DNA from: Burkholderiales bacterium PBB2
Lineage (GTDB): Bacteria; Pseudomonadota; Gammaproteobacteria; Burkholderiales; Burkholderiaceae_C
Assembly: GCA_002255955.1 (NCBI GenBank)
Contig: NKIM01000018.1
Span: 1-64,000, forward strand
DNA: 64,000 nt
Direction: 5' to 3'
The position numbers and the translations under genes are program-made. Positions 25,745 to 34,350 of this stretch are shown here, piece by piece (the stretch's first letter is position 1; each line of letters starts with the position of its first letter). Below the pieces are notes generated by a model, which worked only from the letters and a program-made list of their open reading frames with translations, did not search any database and was not told the DNA's origin.

Positions 25745-27625
25745 TCAGGCCTTTTTCTGCTTCTGGCGCTGCGCCACAGCCATGGTTTCGAGCTTGTTTT
25801 CAAGATCGCGCACCAGGCCCGGAATGTCGAACAGTGTGGACTCGCGCCCTTGTTCGCGCAAGAAGCGCTTGTAGGAGCGGGCACGGGCCGGGTTCTGGCC
25901 AATCTGCACCGCACGCTGCTCGTACTCTTCCAGCGAATGGGTCACCAAATCGGGCAAGCCGACATGGGTCAGCAGGCTGCCGGCCATGCGCGAGATGTAG
26001 GTGCGGCCCGAGCGGGTCAGGATGGGCGTGCCCATCCACAGGCAGTCGCTGGCCGTGGTGCCAGCGTTGTAGGGGAAGGTGTCCAGCACCAGATCGGCCA
26101 AGGCAAAGCGCGCCACGTACTCGGGAGGCGCCACACGCGGCGCAAAGATCAGCCGCTCGGGCGCAATGCCGTGCGAGGCCGCCACCTTGAGCATATTGGC
26201 ATGCGACCAGGGGTTGTCAGCCAGCAGCCAGAGCACACTGCCCTCCACCTGCTGGAGCACACGCATCCAGGCGTGGAACATCTCTTCGCTGAACTTGTGG
26301 TTGTTGTTGAAGGAGCAGAAGACGAAGGCGTCTTCCGGCAGCTGGTACTGGGCGCGGGTGGGCTCGGGGCCGACCAGGCGCTTGCGGTCGCTGATCTGAT
26401 AGCAGCGGTCCAGGTAGATGGGCTTCTCGGTGCAGTAGGGCAGGTACTCGGTGGGCATGACGAAGCGGTCGGCAATCATCCAGTCCACCCCCGGCAGGGC
26501 CGAGGTCGCCGGCAGCCCCATCCAGCAGGCCTGGATGGGCGCGGGCCGGTAGGCCAGGATATTGGGCCGGGCGCCGTTGGTCAGGCCTTGCAGGTCGATC
26601 AGCACATCGATGCCCGCGGCGGCAATCGTGCGCGCCGCCGTCAGGTCGTCCATGCCATGCAAGCGCACATGGTGGTCAAAGGACTTGACGATGCGCTCGC
26701 GCAGCGGCGTGCCGTCGTCACGGCTCCAGCAAAAGCCGAAGACCTCGAAACGGCTGCGGTCGTGCAGCTCGTAGAGCTCGGCCGTCATCAGGCCGACGGC
26801 GTGCATGCACAGATCGCCCGACAGGTAGCCGATGCGGATGCGCCCGTCACGCGGGCGCTGGGCCGCCGCCAGCTCGTGCAGGGGGCGGTCCTTGTAGTCG
26901 ATCACCTTTTCATGGACAAAACGCTGCGCCACCATCAGCTGCAGCGCCGGGTCGTCGCTGGCGCTCAGCATGGCCAGCAGCGAGGTGCCGACCAGCAGCT
27001 GGTTGAGCGTCACCTCACCCACCGGCTGGTACACCGGCCAGGCGCATTGCTTCTGGCGGATGTGCACATAGTGCTGCAGCACACTGCCCTGGCGCGGGTT
27101 GATCTCCAGGCTGCGCACCATCAGTGCCTGCGATTCGTCGTAGCGCTTGAGGTTCTCCAGCAGGCGGGCGCCGTTGTTCAGGGCATGGAGCAGCAGTTCC
27201 TCTCCATCGCGGCCCTTGGCCTGCACGCGCAGATCGTCGTAGACCAGGCGCCATTGCTCCAGCGCCTCTTCCTGGCGGCCGAGCTGCTCCAGCTGATGAC
27301 CCAAATTGAGGCGAGCCTGGACAAAGCTGTCATTGAAAGCCAAGGCCTTGCGATAGACCTGCTCGGCTTCGGCATGGCGGTTCATCGCCCCCAGCAGCGT
27401 GCCCCAGTTGTAGCAGGCCACATGGGCCAGCGGCGAGGGCGTGGCCTCCACCCAGACCTGGTAGAGCAAGGCCGCCGCTTCCAGCATGCCGGCCTGCTGC
27501 AGATGGCTGCTGCGGTCCATCAGCTCGGGCAAGCCCATCTGGCCGCTGCGGGCGCGGGCCAGCAGCTGTTCCACCTCGGGAACGGCAGTGTTCGGCGTTT
27601 GGGTCGGCGGGGTGGACAGATCCAT
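25745..27625 (-). CDS. TPR + GT41 O-GlcNAc-transferase-like protein (SPINDLY/OGT family)
   Basis: A 626-residue protein from the ATG at 27625; a TTG at 27688 could extend it by 21 residues. TPR-like helices span about 65-185. The GT41 catalytic region spans about 262-600: IGYLSGDLCMHAVGLM with the conserved His near 275, NNNHKFSEEMF with the conserved Lys near 444, and DTFPYNAGTTASD for the nucleotide-sugar site. GT41 enzymes transfer GlcNAc, glucose or fucose to Ser/Thr (or Asn in HMW1C) of proteins in the cytosol. The gene is the first in the run leading directly into the type I exporter, only 21 bp upstream of it. This suggests modification of the exporter's substrate before secretion. Confidence 0.9.
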   Translation of the reverse strand: MDLSTPPTQTPNTAVPEVEQLLARARSGQMGLPELMDRSSHLQQAGMLEAAALLYQVWVEATPSPLAHVACYNWGTLLGAMNRHAEAEQVYRKALAFNDSFVQARLNLGHQLEQLGRQEEALEQWRLVYDDLRVQAKGRDGEELLLHALNNGARLLENLKRYDESQALMVRSLEINPRQGSVLQHYVHIRQKQCAWPVYQPVGEVTLNQLLVGTSLLAMLSASDDPALQLMVAQRFVHEKVIDYKDRPLHELAAAQRPRDGRIRIGYLSGDLCMHAVGLMTAELYELHDRSRFEVFGFCWSRDDGTPLRERIVKSFDHHVRLHGMDDLTAARTIAAAGIDVLIDLQGLTNGARPNILAYRPAPIQACWMGLPATSALPGVDWMIADRFVMPTEYLPYCTEKPIYLDRCYQISDRKRLVGPEPTRAQYQLPEDAFVFCSFNNNHKFSEEMFHAWMRVLQQVEGSVLWLLADNPWSHANMLKVAASHGIAPERLIFAPRVAPPEYVARFALADLVLDTFPYNAGTTASDCLWMGTPILTRSGRTYISRMAGSLLTHVGLPDLVTHSLEEYEQRAVQIGQNPARARSYKRFLREQGRESTLFDIPGLVRDLENKLETMAVAQRQKQKKA

Positions 27626-27983
27626 GGCTGTGCAGACCGCGGGCGAGGCGGCTGAGAGTTGGGCGGCGTGAAGGCGAATACGGTTCAAAAAGGCACCCCA
27701 TGCCCGCTCGGCACCTGCACAGGCCCGAGACGGAATGAAGCATGCCCTGATGTTAGGAGCGCCCGTCCCCTCTGGGCGGCCCGATTAGGGCGGAAAAGCC
27801 TGGCCTGTTCCCCGCTTGAAGCGCACCAGACGCACAGCCGGCCAGGGCGCATGTCGAGGCAGAGATTGCAGGGCAAAGCCAGGCCTTTTCTCGCTACAGC
27901 CCTCCACCCCCCTGCCGAAAATGAGATGAACCCTGTTGGAGGGGGCGCGGCCATGAGTGAGGCCGCCAAACTAGAGCAAAAAA
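27626..27983. other. Divergent intergenic region upstream of the GT41/secretion operon
   Basis: About 360 bases lie between the minus-strand GT41 gene and the plus-strand hypothetical gene at 27984. A strong Shine-Dalgarno-like GGAGGGGG at 27938-27945 precedes an ATG at 27953, which opens a 58-codon frame overlapping the next gene. No clear -10/-35 pairs were found. Promoters for both directions are presumed to lie here. Confidence 0.4.
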
Positions 27984-28697
27984 ATGTGGAACGCATTTCT
28001 GACTCGTTGGGCCAGGAGCCGCGCAGCGTCGCCCTCGCGCGGACACAACAGCATCACCAGCCGCCAGAGCACCCTGCCGCCGAGCCGCAGCGGGGCGGCC
28101 AGCAGCCGCATCTCGCTGAGCGGCAGTGATTCCATCTGGCAAAGCCTCTTGCGCTGGATGCCCGGCGACAGCGACCCCTGGGGCGCCAGCCAGCCGCCCT
28201 CGCCCGCCAGCACCGAGAACCTGGCCAAGGCGCGCGCTGAGTTCCAAGCCTGCATGGCGGGGCTGTACAGCCCTCCAGCAGACAGCAGCGCCGAGCCTGA
28301 CACGCCCCCGCCGGTCGACAGCGTGCGCGAGTTACAGCGCAGCATCCGCCGCGCCCGCAGCCTGCGCGACCTCTGGCATCTGCGCACCTGGCTGTACACC
28401 GAAGTGGCCCGACAGTTCTCCCAGCACGAGGCCGAGCAGCGCCTGCAGCGCCTGGACGCTTTGTTCCAGGGCAAGGCCTCTCAAGCCCTGAACGCCGAAC
28501 AGCAACGCCTGCTGACCCAGGCCCAGGCGCGCATCCAGGCCAAGCTGCAAGCCCAAGCCCATTCAGAAACCCTGGCACGCATCCGCGAGGCCCGCAGCGC
28601 TGCCAAGGTGCAGACGGCGCAGAACAGCAACACCCCCCAAGCCCTGGCCGCCGACACCGTGGCGGCCGCCCTGCCCGAACCCTGCGCCACGCATTGA
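27984..28697 (+). CDS. Hypothetical helical protein, unrecognised
   Basis: A 237-residue protein not recognised. The N-terminal 80 residues are rich in Ser, Arg and Pro and contain SIWQSLLRWMPGD. The middle is predicted helical (VRELQRSIRRARSLRDLWHLR and on), and residues about 150-210 are Gln/Ala/Leu-rich, suggesting a coiled coil. There is no signal peptide or membrane span. GC bias at third positions supports this frame over the overlapping ones. The start is uncertain, because a better ribosome site lies before the ATG at 27953 in another frame. The gene is followed closely by another unrecognised short gene on the same strand. Confidence 0.6.
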   Translation: MWNAFLTRWARSRAASPSRGHNSITSRQSTLPPSRSGAASSRISLSGSDSIWQSLLRWMPGDSDPWGASQPPSPASTENLAKARAEFQACMAGLYSPPADSSAEPDTPPPVDSVRELQRSIRRARSLRDLWHLRTWLYTEVARQFSQHEAEQRLQRLDALFQGKASQALNAEQQRLLTQAQARIQAKLQAQAHSETLARIREARSAAKVQTAQNSNTPQALAADTVAAALPEPCATH

Positions 28698-28747
28698 TTG
28701 GAACGACACGAGGAAGCTGGCCGGACAGAGGCCAGCCCTGGACCGCC

Positions 28748-29080
28748 ATGGAACTGACCTTGCGTGACATCCCCCATTTCCCCCCGCCCTGGGCATTTGC
28801 TTGCACCGCCCAGTCCGACGAGCGGCGCGGCCGCATCGCTGCGCGCCGCACCTTTGTGGCGCTCAAGCTGTGCTTCATGCGCGCTGCAGCCGAGCTTCGC
28901 GGCGTTCACGGCGAGCACCTGCAAACCCTGATTCGCCAGGCCAGCGAGCCGATCGAGCTGTGGCTGATCCGCGGCAGCCTGCTGGCCGCCCTGTCTCGCA
29001 TGGGCGAGGCCGGCCTGATGCACAGCGCGCGGGTGCAACTTGCCCTGCAAGAGGCCTATCCAGAACGCAGCGCCCGCTGA
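28748..29080 (+). CDS. Hypothetical short protein, unrecognised
   Basis: A 110-residue protein from the ATG at 28748 (MELTLRDIPHFPPPW); a TTG at 28694 would lengthen it. It is helical and Arg/Ala/Leu-rich, with FVALKLCFMRAAAEL and EPIELWLIRGSLLAALSRMG, and has no signal peptide or known motif. It lies 50 bp after the previous hypothetical gene and 76 bp before the dehydrogenase gene, so a shared transcript is likely. Function unknown. Confidence 0.6.
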   Translation: MELTLRDIPHFPPPWAFACTAQSDERRGRIAARRTFVALKLCFMRAAAELRGVHGEHLQTLIRQASEPIELWLIRGSLLAALSRMGEAGLMHSARVQLALQEAYPERSAR

Positions 29081-29156
29081 GGCCCCGCCGATTTCGTTAC
29101 GGGGCGCAAGCGCGGGAGGCCCGATGCAAAAGCTCGGTGCAAAATAGGCCTCACGC

Positions 29157-30164
29157 ATGAACATCATCATCCTCGACGACTATCAGGACGCGGTGCGCAA
29201 GCTGCACTGCGCGGCCAAGCTGGAGCACCTCAATGCCAAGGTCTTCACCAACACGGTGAAAGGCATCGGCCAGTTGTCGATACGGCTGCGTGACGCCGAG
29301 GTGCTGGTGCTGATCCGCGAGCGCACCCAATTCCCGCGCCAGCTGCTGGAGAAGCTGCCCAAGCTCAAGCTGATTGCCCAGACCGGGCGCGTCGGCAACC
29401 ACATCGACATCGAAGCCTGCACCCGGCTGGGCATTGCAGTGGCTGAAGGTGTGGGCTCGCCGGTGGCGCCGGCCGAGCTGACCTGGGCCTTGATCATGGC
29501 GTCGATGCGGCGCCTGCCCCAGTACATCGGCAACCTCAAGCATGGCGCCTGGCAACAGGCCGGGCTCAAGGCCGCGTCCATGCCGCCCAATTTCGGCGTC
29601 GGCATGGTTTTGCGCGGCAAGACCCTGGGCATCTGGGGCTACGGCAAGATCGGCCAGATCCTGGCCGGCTATGGCCGCGCCTTTGGCATGCAGGTGCAGG
29701 TCTGGGGCAGCGAAGCCTCGCGCCTGCGCGCGCAGAGCGATGGGCTCATTGCGGCTGAGAGCCGCGAAGCGTTTTTTGCCAGCAGCGATGTGCTGAGCCT
29801 GCATCTGCGCCTGTGCGAGGCCACCCGCGGCATGATCACCCCCGAAGACCTGGCCCGCATGAAGCCGACCGCCCTGCTGGTCAACACCTCGCGGGCCGAG
29901 CTGCTGACCGATGGCGCCCTGGTCTCGGCCCTCAACCGCGGCCGCCCCGGCATGGCCGCCATCGATGTCTTTGAGAGCGAGCCCATCCTGCAAGGCCACC
30001 CGCTGCTGCGTCTGGAAAACGCCGTCTGCACACCGCACATCGGCTATGTCGAGCAGGACAGCTACGAGCTGTATTTCAACGCTGCGTTCGACAACATCCT
30101 GAACTTCATCAAGAGCGAGCCGACGAACATCGTCAACCCGGAAGCGCTGAAAGTGCTGCGATGA
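29157..30164 (+). CDS. D-2-hydroxyacid dehydrogenase family protein
   Basis: A 335-residue NAD-dependent oxidoreductase of the D-isomer 2-hydroxyacid dehydrogenase family (SerA/LdhA/GyaR type). The Rossmann motif is LGIWGYGKIGQ. The catalytic triad is visible as Arg in LLVNTSRAEL, Glu in VFESEPI and His in CTPHIGY. There is no ACT regulatory domain, unlike full-length SerA. The stop overlaps the start of the chromate-transporter half by 4 bp. The substrate cannot be told; phosphoglycerate or another 2-hydroxyacid are possibilities. Confidence 0.9.
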   Translation: MNIIILDDYQDAVRKLHCAAKLEHLNAKVFTNTVKGIGQLSIRLRDAEVLVLIRERTQFPRQLLEKLPKLKLIAQTGRVGNHIDIEACTRLGIAVAEGVGSPVAPAELTWALIMASMRRLPQYIGNLKHGAWQQAGLKAASMPPNFGVGMVLRGKTLGIWGYGKIGQILAGYGRAFGMQVQVWGSEASRLRAQSDGLIAAESREAFFASSDVLSLHLRLCEATRGMITPEDLARMKPTALLVNTSRAELLTDGALVSALNRGRPGMAAIDVFESEPILQGHPLLRLENAVCTPHIGYVEQDSYELYFNAAFDNILNFIKSEPTNIVNPEALKVLR

Positions 30165-30757
30165 GCGCCACCGAAGCGGCACGCGCGCCGCAGCGCCCGG
30201 CCTCGCTCTGGGCCCTGTACCTGGCCTTCAACCGCCTGGCCCTGCAGGGCTTTGGCGGCGTGCTGGCGGTGGCGCAGCGCGAGTTGGTCGAGCGCCTGGG
30301 CTGGATGACGCGCGAGGAGTTCGTCGAGACGCTGGCCATCGCCCAGGTCTTGCCCGGGCCCAATGTGGTGAACATCTCGCTGATGATCGGCGACCGTTAC
30401 TTCGGCCTGCGTGGCGCGTTCGCGGCCTTGGCGGGCATGTTCGTCCTGCCCTCGGTCCTGGTGCTGAGCATGGCGGCGCTCTACGGCAGCGTGTCCCAGC
30501 ATCCGGTGGTGGGCAATGCCCTGCGCGGCATGGGTGCGGTCTCGGCCGGCTTGATCCTGGCCACCGGCCTCAAGCTGCTGCCGGCAGTCCGCAGCAACCC
30601 CATGGGCCGGGCCATCGCAGCCCTGCTGGCCCTGGCCACGCTGCTGGCCGTGGTCTGGCTGCGCCTGCCCCTGCCCTGGTTGGTATTGCTACTGGGTGGC
30701 CTGGGCATGGCAGCAGCCTGGCGCGGCCTGACGCTCGGCGAGCACACGGAAGGCTGA
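30161..30757 (+). CDS. Chromate transporter (CHR family), first half-size protein
   Basis: A 198-residue membrane protein of the CHR family in its short form. Landmarks are AFNRLALQGFGGVLAVAQRELVE, the AIAQVLPGPNVVNI motif near residue 65 and several hydrophobic helices after it. Short CHR proteins usually occur as adjacent pairs that together replace a full-length ChrA, and the second half follows 7 bp downstream. The family exports chromate or imports related anions. Translational overlap with the dehydrogenase gene is clear. Confidence 0.9.
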   Translation: MSATEAARAPQRPASLWALYLAFNRLALQGFGGVLAVAQRELVERLGWMTREEFVETLAIAQVLPGPNVVNISLMIGDRYFGLRGAFAALAGMFVLPSVLVLSMAALYGSVSQHPVVGNALRGMGAVSAGLILATGLKLLPAVRSNPMGRAIAALLALATLLAVVWLRLPLPWLVLLLGGLGMAAAWRGLTLGEHTEG

Positions 30758-30764
30758 CACCAAG

Positions 30765-31313
30765 ATGCTGGCCAGCGCCCATGTCGACCTGCTCGACCTC
30801 TTCCTGCATTTTCTGACCCTGTCCCTGCTGTCCATCGGCGGCGCCATCACCACAGCGCCCGAGATGCACCGCTTTCTCGTCGGCGAGCGCCACTGGCTCA
30901 GCGACACGGAGTTCACCTCCTCGATCGCCCTGGCCCAGGCCGCGCCCGGGCCCAACATCCTTTTCGTGGCCGTGCTGGGCTGGAATGTGGCCGGCCTGAG
31001 CGGCGCCTTTGCCGCCATGGCCGGCATCATGCTGCCCTCCACCACCCTGGTGCTGGCCGCCACGCGCTGGGCGCGGCGCAACAAGGACAGCCTGGGCGTG
31101 CGCGCCTTCTCGGCCGGCATGGCGCCGCTGACCCTGGGCCTGATGCTGGCCACGGGCTGGCTGCTGGCCGAGCCCTACCTGCGCCTGCCCGAACACCGAC
31201 TGGCCACCCTGGCCTTGATCGCGGGCACCGTGCTGCTGACGCTCAGGACCCGGCTCAGCCTGGTCTGGATGGTGCTGGGCGGCGGGATCTTGGGGGCGCT
31301 GGACCTCGTCTGA
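30765..31313 (+). CDS. Chromate transporter (CHR family), second half-size protein
   Basis: A 182-residue membrane protein. It repeats the family hallmark with FLTLSLLSIGGAITTAPEMHR and IALAQAAPGPNILFVAVLGW, followed by four or so hydrophobic helices. It is paired with the preceding gene and should work as a heterodimer with it, probably in opposite membrane orientation as known for paired CHR proteins. It ends 13 bp before the convergent EamA gene. Confidence 0.9.
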   Translation: MLASAHVDLLDLFLHFLTLSLLSIGGAITTAPEMHRFLVGERHWLSDTEFTSSIALAQAAPGPNILFVAVLGWNVAGLSGAFAAMAGIMLPSTTLVLAATRWARRNKDSLGVRAFSAGMAPLTLGLMLATGWLLAEPYLRLPEHRLATLALIAGTVLLTLRTRLSLVWMVLGGGILGALDLV

Positions 31314-31326
31314 ACCCCGGCGCGCG

Positions 31327-32190
31327 TCAGCGTCCGAAGCGCCGCGCTCCGGCCACACAGAGAATCACCGCCAGGGTCACGCCCAGCATGGCCGGACTCA
31401 CCGCCTCACCGAGCAAGCCAGCCGCCAAGGCCAGGCCGAACAGCGGCTGCAAGAGCTGCAGCTGACCCACGCGGGCAATCCCACCCTGGGCCAGGCCGCG
31501 GTACCAGAACACAAAGCCGATCAGCATGCTGAAGAGCGAAACATAGGCCAGCCCCAGCCAAGCCGGCAGGCCGATGCCGCTCCAGCTCGCCGGCAGCCGC
31601 CACCAAGTCAAGGCCAGCATCAGCGGCAAAGCCATAACCAGGGCCCAGCAGATCACCTGCCAGCCGCCCAGGCTGCGCGAGAGCCGCGCCCCCTCGGCAT
31701 AGCCCAGACCGCAGACCAGGATGGCCAGCAACATCAAGGCGTCGCCGCGCGGCGCCAGGCTCAGGCCCTGCGAGAGCGCAAAACCGACCACCAGAAAGCT
31801 GCCCAGCAGCGAGAACACCCAGAACACCGGCCGTGGCCGCTCGCCACCGCGCCAGACACCGAAGGCGGCCGTGCTCAGAGGCAGCAGGCCCAGGAAGACG
31901 ATGGAATGTGCGGCGCTCATCTCCCGCAAGGCCAGGGCCGTGAGCAGCGGGAAACCCAGCACCACGCCCAAGGCCACCACCAGCAGGGATCGCCACTGCG
32001 CCGCCGTCGGCCGCGGCTGGGCGAGCAGCGCCAGCAGGCCCAGGCCCAACAGGCCGGCGATGCTGGCGCGGGCAACCGTGAGGAAGAGCGGGTCGAAATC
32101 CAGCACCGCCAGCCGCGTGGCCGGGAGCGAGCCACTGAAGATCAGCACGCCGATGAAACCATGGAGCCAGCCACTCGAATTCTTGTCCAT
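31327..32190 (-). CDS. EamA/DMT-family permease
   Basis: A 287-residue drug/metabolite-transporter family protein with about ten hydrophobic helices and two EamA repeats (SGSLPATRLAVLDFDPLFLTVARA in the first, YVSLFSMLIGFVFWYRGLAQGG in the second). The ATG at 32190 (MDKNSSGW) fits the family; the frame is open 61 codons further upstream without family character. It is transcribed away from a MocR-type regulator, which probably controls it. The substrate is likely an amine or amino-acid-like metabolite given the PLP-binding regulator, but this is inference. Confidence 0.9.
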   Translation of the reverse strand: MDKNSSGWLHGFIGVLIFSGSLPATRLAVLDFDPLFLTVARASIAGLLGLGLLALLAQPRPTAAQWRSLLVVALGVVLGFPLLTALALREMSAAHSIVFLGLLPLSTAAFGVWRGGERPRPVFWVFSLLGSFLVVGFALSQGLSLAPRGDALMLLAILVCGLGYAEGARLSRSLGGWQVICWALVMALPLMLALTWWRLPASWSGIGLPAWLGLAYVSLFSMLIGFVFWYRGLAQGGIARVGQLQLLQPLFGLALAAGLLGEAVSPAMLGVTLAVILCVAGARRFGR

Positions 32191-32270
32191 ACCGTCGTGA
32201 GCGCCGCTGAGGGGGTGGGCGCGAAGAGTGACCGCAGCGGCCGATGAGTACAGCCTAAAGCCCGCGATCA

Positions 32271-32298
32271 ATACAATCAAAAAATTGTCATGGATACA
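32271..32298. promoter_or_regulatory. Possible MocR operator: ATACA direct repeat, 23-bp spacing
   Basis: ATACA occurs at 32271-32275 and again at 32294-32298 in the divergent gap between the EamA and MocR genes. Between them an ACAAT/ATTGT inverted pair flanks an A run. MocR-type regulators commonly bind direct repeats in such divergent gaps, so this is a reasonable operator candidate. Confidence 0.35.
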
Positions 32299-32309
32299 TC
32301 CCCGCCGCC

Positions 32310-33659
32310 ATGTCCGCCCCTCGCTACAAACAACTGCTGGACCGCCTGGCCCAAGAGATCCGCAGCGGCGCACTGCGCCCCGGCACGCGCCTGCCTCCGC
32401 TGCGCCTGCTGGCCCGGCGTGAAGGCCTGGCCCTGGTGACGGCCAGCCGGGTCTATGCCGAGCTGGCCGGCATGGGCCTGGTCAGCGGCGAGGTGGGCCG
32501 CGGCACCTTCGTGCGCGACCCCAGCCTACCGGCAGGCCATGGCCTGGATCTAGGCGTGCTGGCACCGGATCTGGTGGACCTGGGCTTCAACTACCCCACC
32601 CTGCCCGGTCAGGCCGAGCTGCTGCGGAACGGCCTGCGCCAGCTGGCGCAAGGCGGCGACCTGGAGGCCATGCTGCGCTACCAGCCCCACGGCGGCCGCC
32701 CGCATGACCGTGCGACCGTGGCCCGTCATCTGGCCAGCCGCGGCCTGTACACCATTGCCGAGCAGGTGCTGCTGGTGGACGGCGCCCAGCACGGCCTGGC
32801 CTGCGCGGGCCTGGCCCTGCTGCAACCGGGCGATGTGGTGGCGATCGATGCACTGAGCTACCCCGGCTTTCGCCTGCTGGCCGAAACCCTGAGGCTGGAG
32901 CTGGTGGCCGTGCCGGCCGCCGGCCATGGGGCGGGGCCCGATCTGGCTGCGCTGGATCGCCTGTGCCAGCAGCGCCGCGTGCGCGCGCTCTACACCATGC
33001 CCACCCTGCACAACCCACTGGGCTGGGTCATGGGGCTTGCCGAGCGCGAGGCCCTGGCCGCGCTGGCCGAACAGCATGAGCTGCTGCTGATCGAGGACGC
33101 GGCCTACGCCTATCTGGTGGAGCGGGCGCCACCGCCTCTGGCCATGCTGGCGCCCGAGCGCACGGTCTACATCTCCGGCCTGTCGAAAAGCGTGGCGGCC
33201 GGCTTGCGCCTGGGTTTTGTGCATGCCCCCAAGGCCCGCATCGCCGCGCTGGAGCGCGCCATCCGCGCCAGCACCTGGAGCACCCCAGGCCTGACCACGG
33301 CCCTGGGCTGCGCCTGGCTGGAAGACGGCACGGTGGCGCGTCTGGAGCGCGAGAAACGCACCGACGCCCGTGAACGCCAGAGCCTGGCGGCCGAGCTGCT
33401 CGGGGCCCTGCCCCGCATCGGCCACCCAGGCTCCTACTTTTTATGGCTGCCGCTGGGCGAGGACGTCCGCGCCGATCGGGTGGCGGCCGAGCTGCTACAA
33501 CGAGGCATCTCGGTCTCCACCGCAGCGCCCTACACCGGCAAGCGCGACGGCAGCGAGCCCCAGGCCATACGCCTGGCCCTGGGCTCCGTGGACCGGGCTG
33601 CGCTGGCGCCGGCCCTGCGCGAGGTGCGCCGGGTCATCGAGGCGCACAGCGTTCTTTGA
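32310..33659 (+). CDS. MocR/PdxR-type regulator (GntR HTH + aminotransferase fold)
   Basis: A 449-residue fusion. Residues 1-75 form a GntR winged helix (YKQLLDRLAQEIRSGALRPGTRLPPLR, then FVRDPS). Residues about 100-445 are a fold-type I aminotransferase domain with the PLP lysine in YISGLSKSVAAGLRLGF and the IEDAAYAYL Asp region. MocR proteins bind PLP as an effector and usually regulate a divergent gene, here the EamA exporter. The ATG start gives MSAPRYKQ. It ends 10 bp before the convergent upp gene. Confidence 0.92.
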   Translation: MSAPRYKQLLDRLAQEIRSGALRPGTRLPPLRLLARREGLALVTASRVYAELAGMGLVSGEVGRGTFVRDPSLPAGHGLDLGVLAPDLVDLGFNYPTLPGQAELLRNGLRQLAQGGDLEAMLRYQPHGGRPHDRATVARHLASRGLYTIAEQVLLVDGAQHGLACAGLALLQPGDVVAIDALSYPGFRLLAETLRLELVAVPAAGHGAGPDLAALDRLCQQRRVRALYTMPTLHNPLGWVMGLAEREALAALAEQHELLLIEDAAYAYLVERAPPPLAMLAPERTVYISGLSKSVAAGLRLGFVHAPKARIAALERAIRASTWSTPGLTTALGCAWLEDGTVARLEREKRTDARERQSLAAELLGALPRIGHPGSYFLWLPLGEDVRADRVAAELLQRGISVSTAAPYTGKRDGSEPQAIRLALGSVDRAALAPALREVRRVIEAHSVL

Positions 33660-33669
33660 AAAAACGCGC

Positions 33670-34302
33670 TCAGGCGTCCTTGGTGCCGAAGATCTTGTCA
33701 CCCGCGTCGCCGAGGCCCGGGATGATGTACCCCTGCTCGTTGAGGTGGCTGTCGATGGCGGCCGTCCAGCAGCGCACTTCGGGATGGGCCTTGTTCAAGG
33801 CGGCCACGCCCTCGGGCGCGGCCACCAGCACCAGGGCGCGGATGTCCTTGCAGCCGCGCGCCTTGAGCAGATCGATGGTGGCGATCATGGAGCCGGCCGT
33901 GGCCAGCATGGGGTCGATGATGAGGGCGGTGCGCTCGCCCAGATGGCCGACGAATTTGTCGAAGTAGTTGACCGGCTTCAGGGTCTCGTGATCGCGAGCC
34001 AGGCCGACGACCGAGATCTTGGCATTGGGGATCATGTCCAGCACGCCGTCCATCATGCCCAGACCGGCCCGCAGAATCGGCACCACCGTGACCTTGCGGC
34101 CGGCGATCTGGTCGATCTCGACCGGGCCGCACCAGCCCTCGATGGTGGTTTTTTCCAGCGGGAAGTCGGCCGTGGCCTCGTAGGCCAGCAGGCGCGCCAC
34201 CTCGCCCGTCAACTCGCGGAACTTCTTGGTCGAGATGTCGGCCTCGCGCATCAGGCCGATCTTGTGTTTGACGAGGGGGTGCTGGACTTCGATGACGGCC
34301 AT
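33670..34302 (-). CDS. upp: Uracil phosphoribosyltransferase
   Basis: A 210-residue enzyme making UMP from uracil and PRPP in pyrimidine salvage. The N terminus is [17 protein letters not shown], and the PRPP-binding segment is [14 protein letters not shown]. The uracil-binding C terminus reads [15 protein letters not shown]. All are canonical and the length is standard. The ATG giving MAVIEVQ is preceded by GAAGAAGAG; an upstream in-frame codon would add nine residues and is less likely. Confidence 0.96.
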   Translation of the reverse strand: MAVIEVQHPLVKHKIGLMREADISTKKFRELTGEVARLLAYEATADFPLEKTTIEGWCGPVEIDQIAGRKVTVVPILRAGLGMMDGVLDMIPNAKISVVGLARDHETLKPVNYFDKFVGHLGERTALIIDPMLATAGSMIATIDLLKARGCKDIRALVLVAAPEGVAALNKAHPEVRCWTAAIDSHLNEQGYIIPGLGDAGDKIFGTKDA

Positions 34303-34350
34303 GGCTGTGCTCTTCTTCGGGGGAGGCAAAAACTGCGGGAGAGGGGACGA

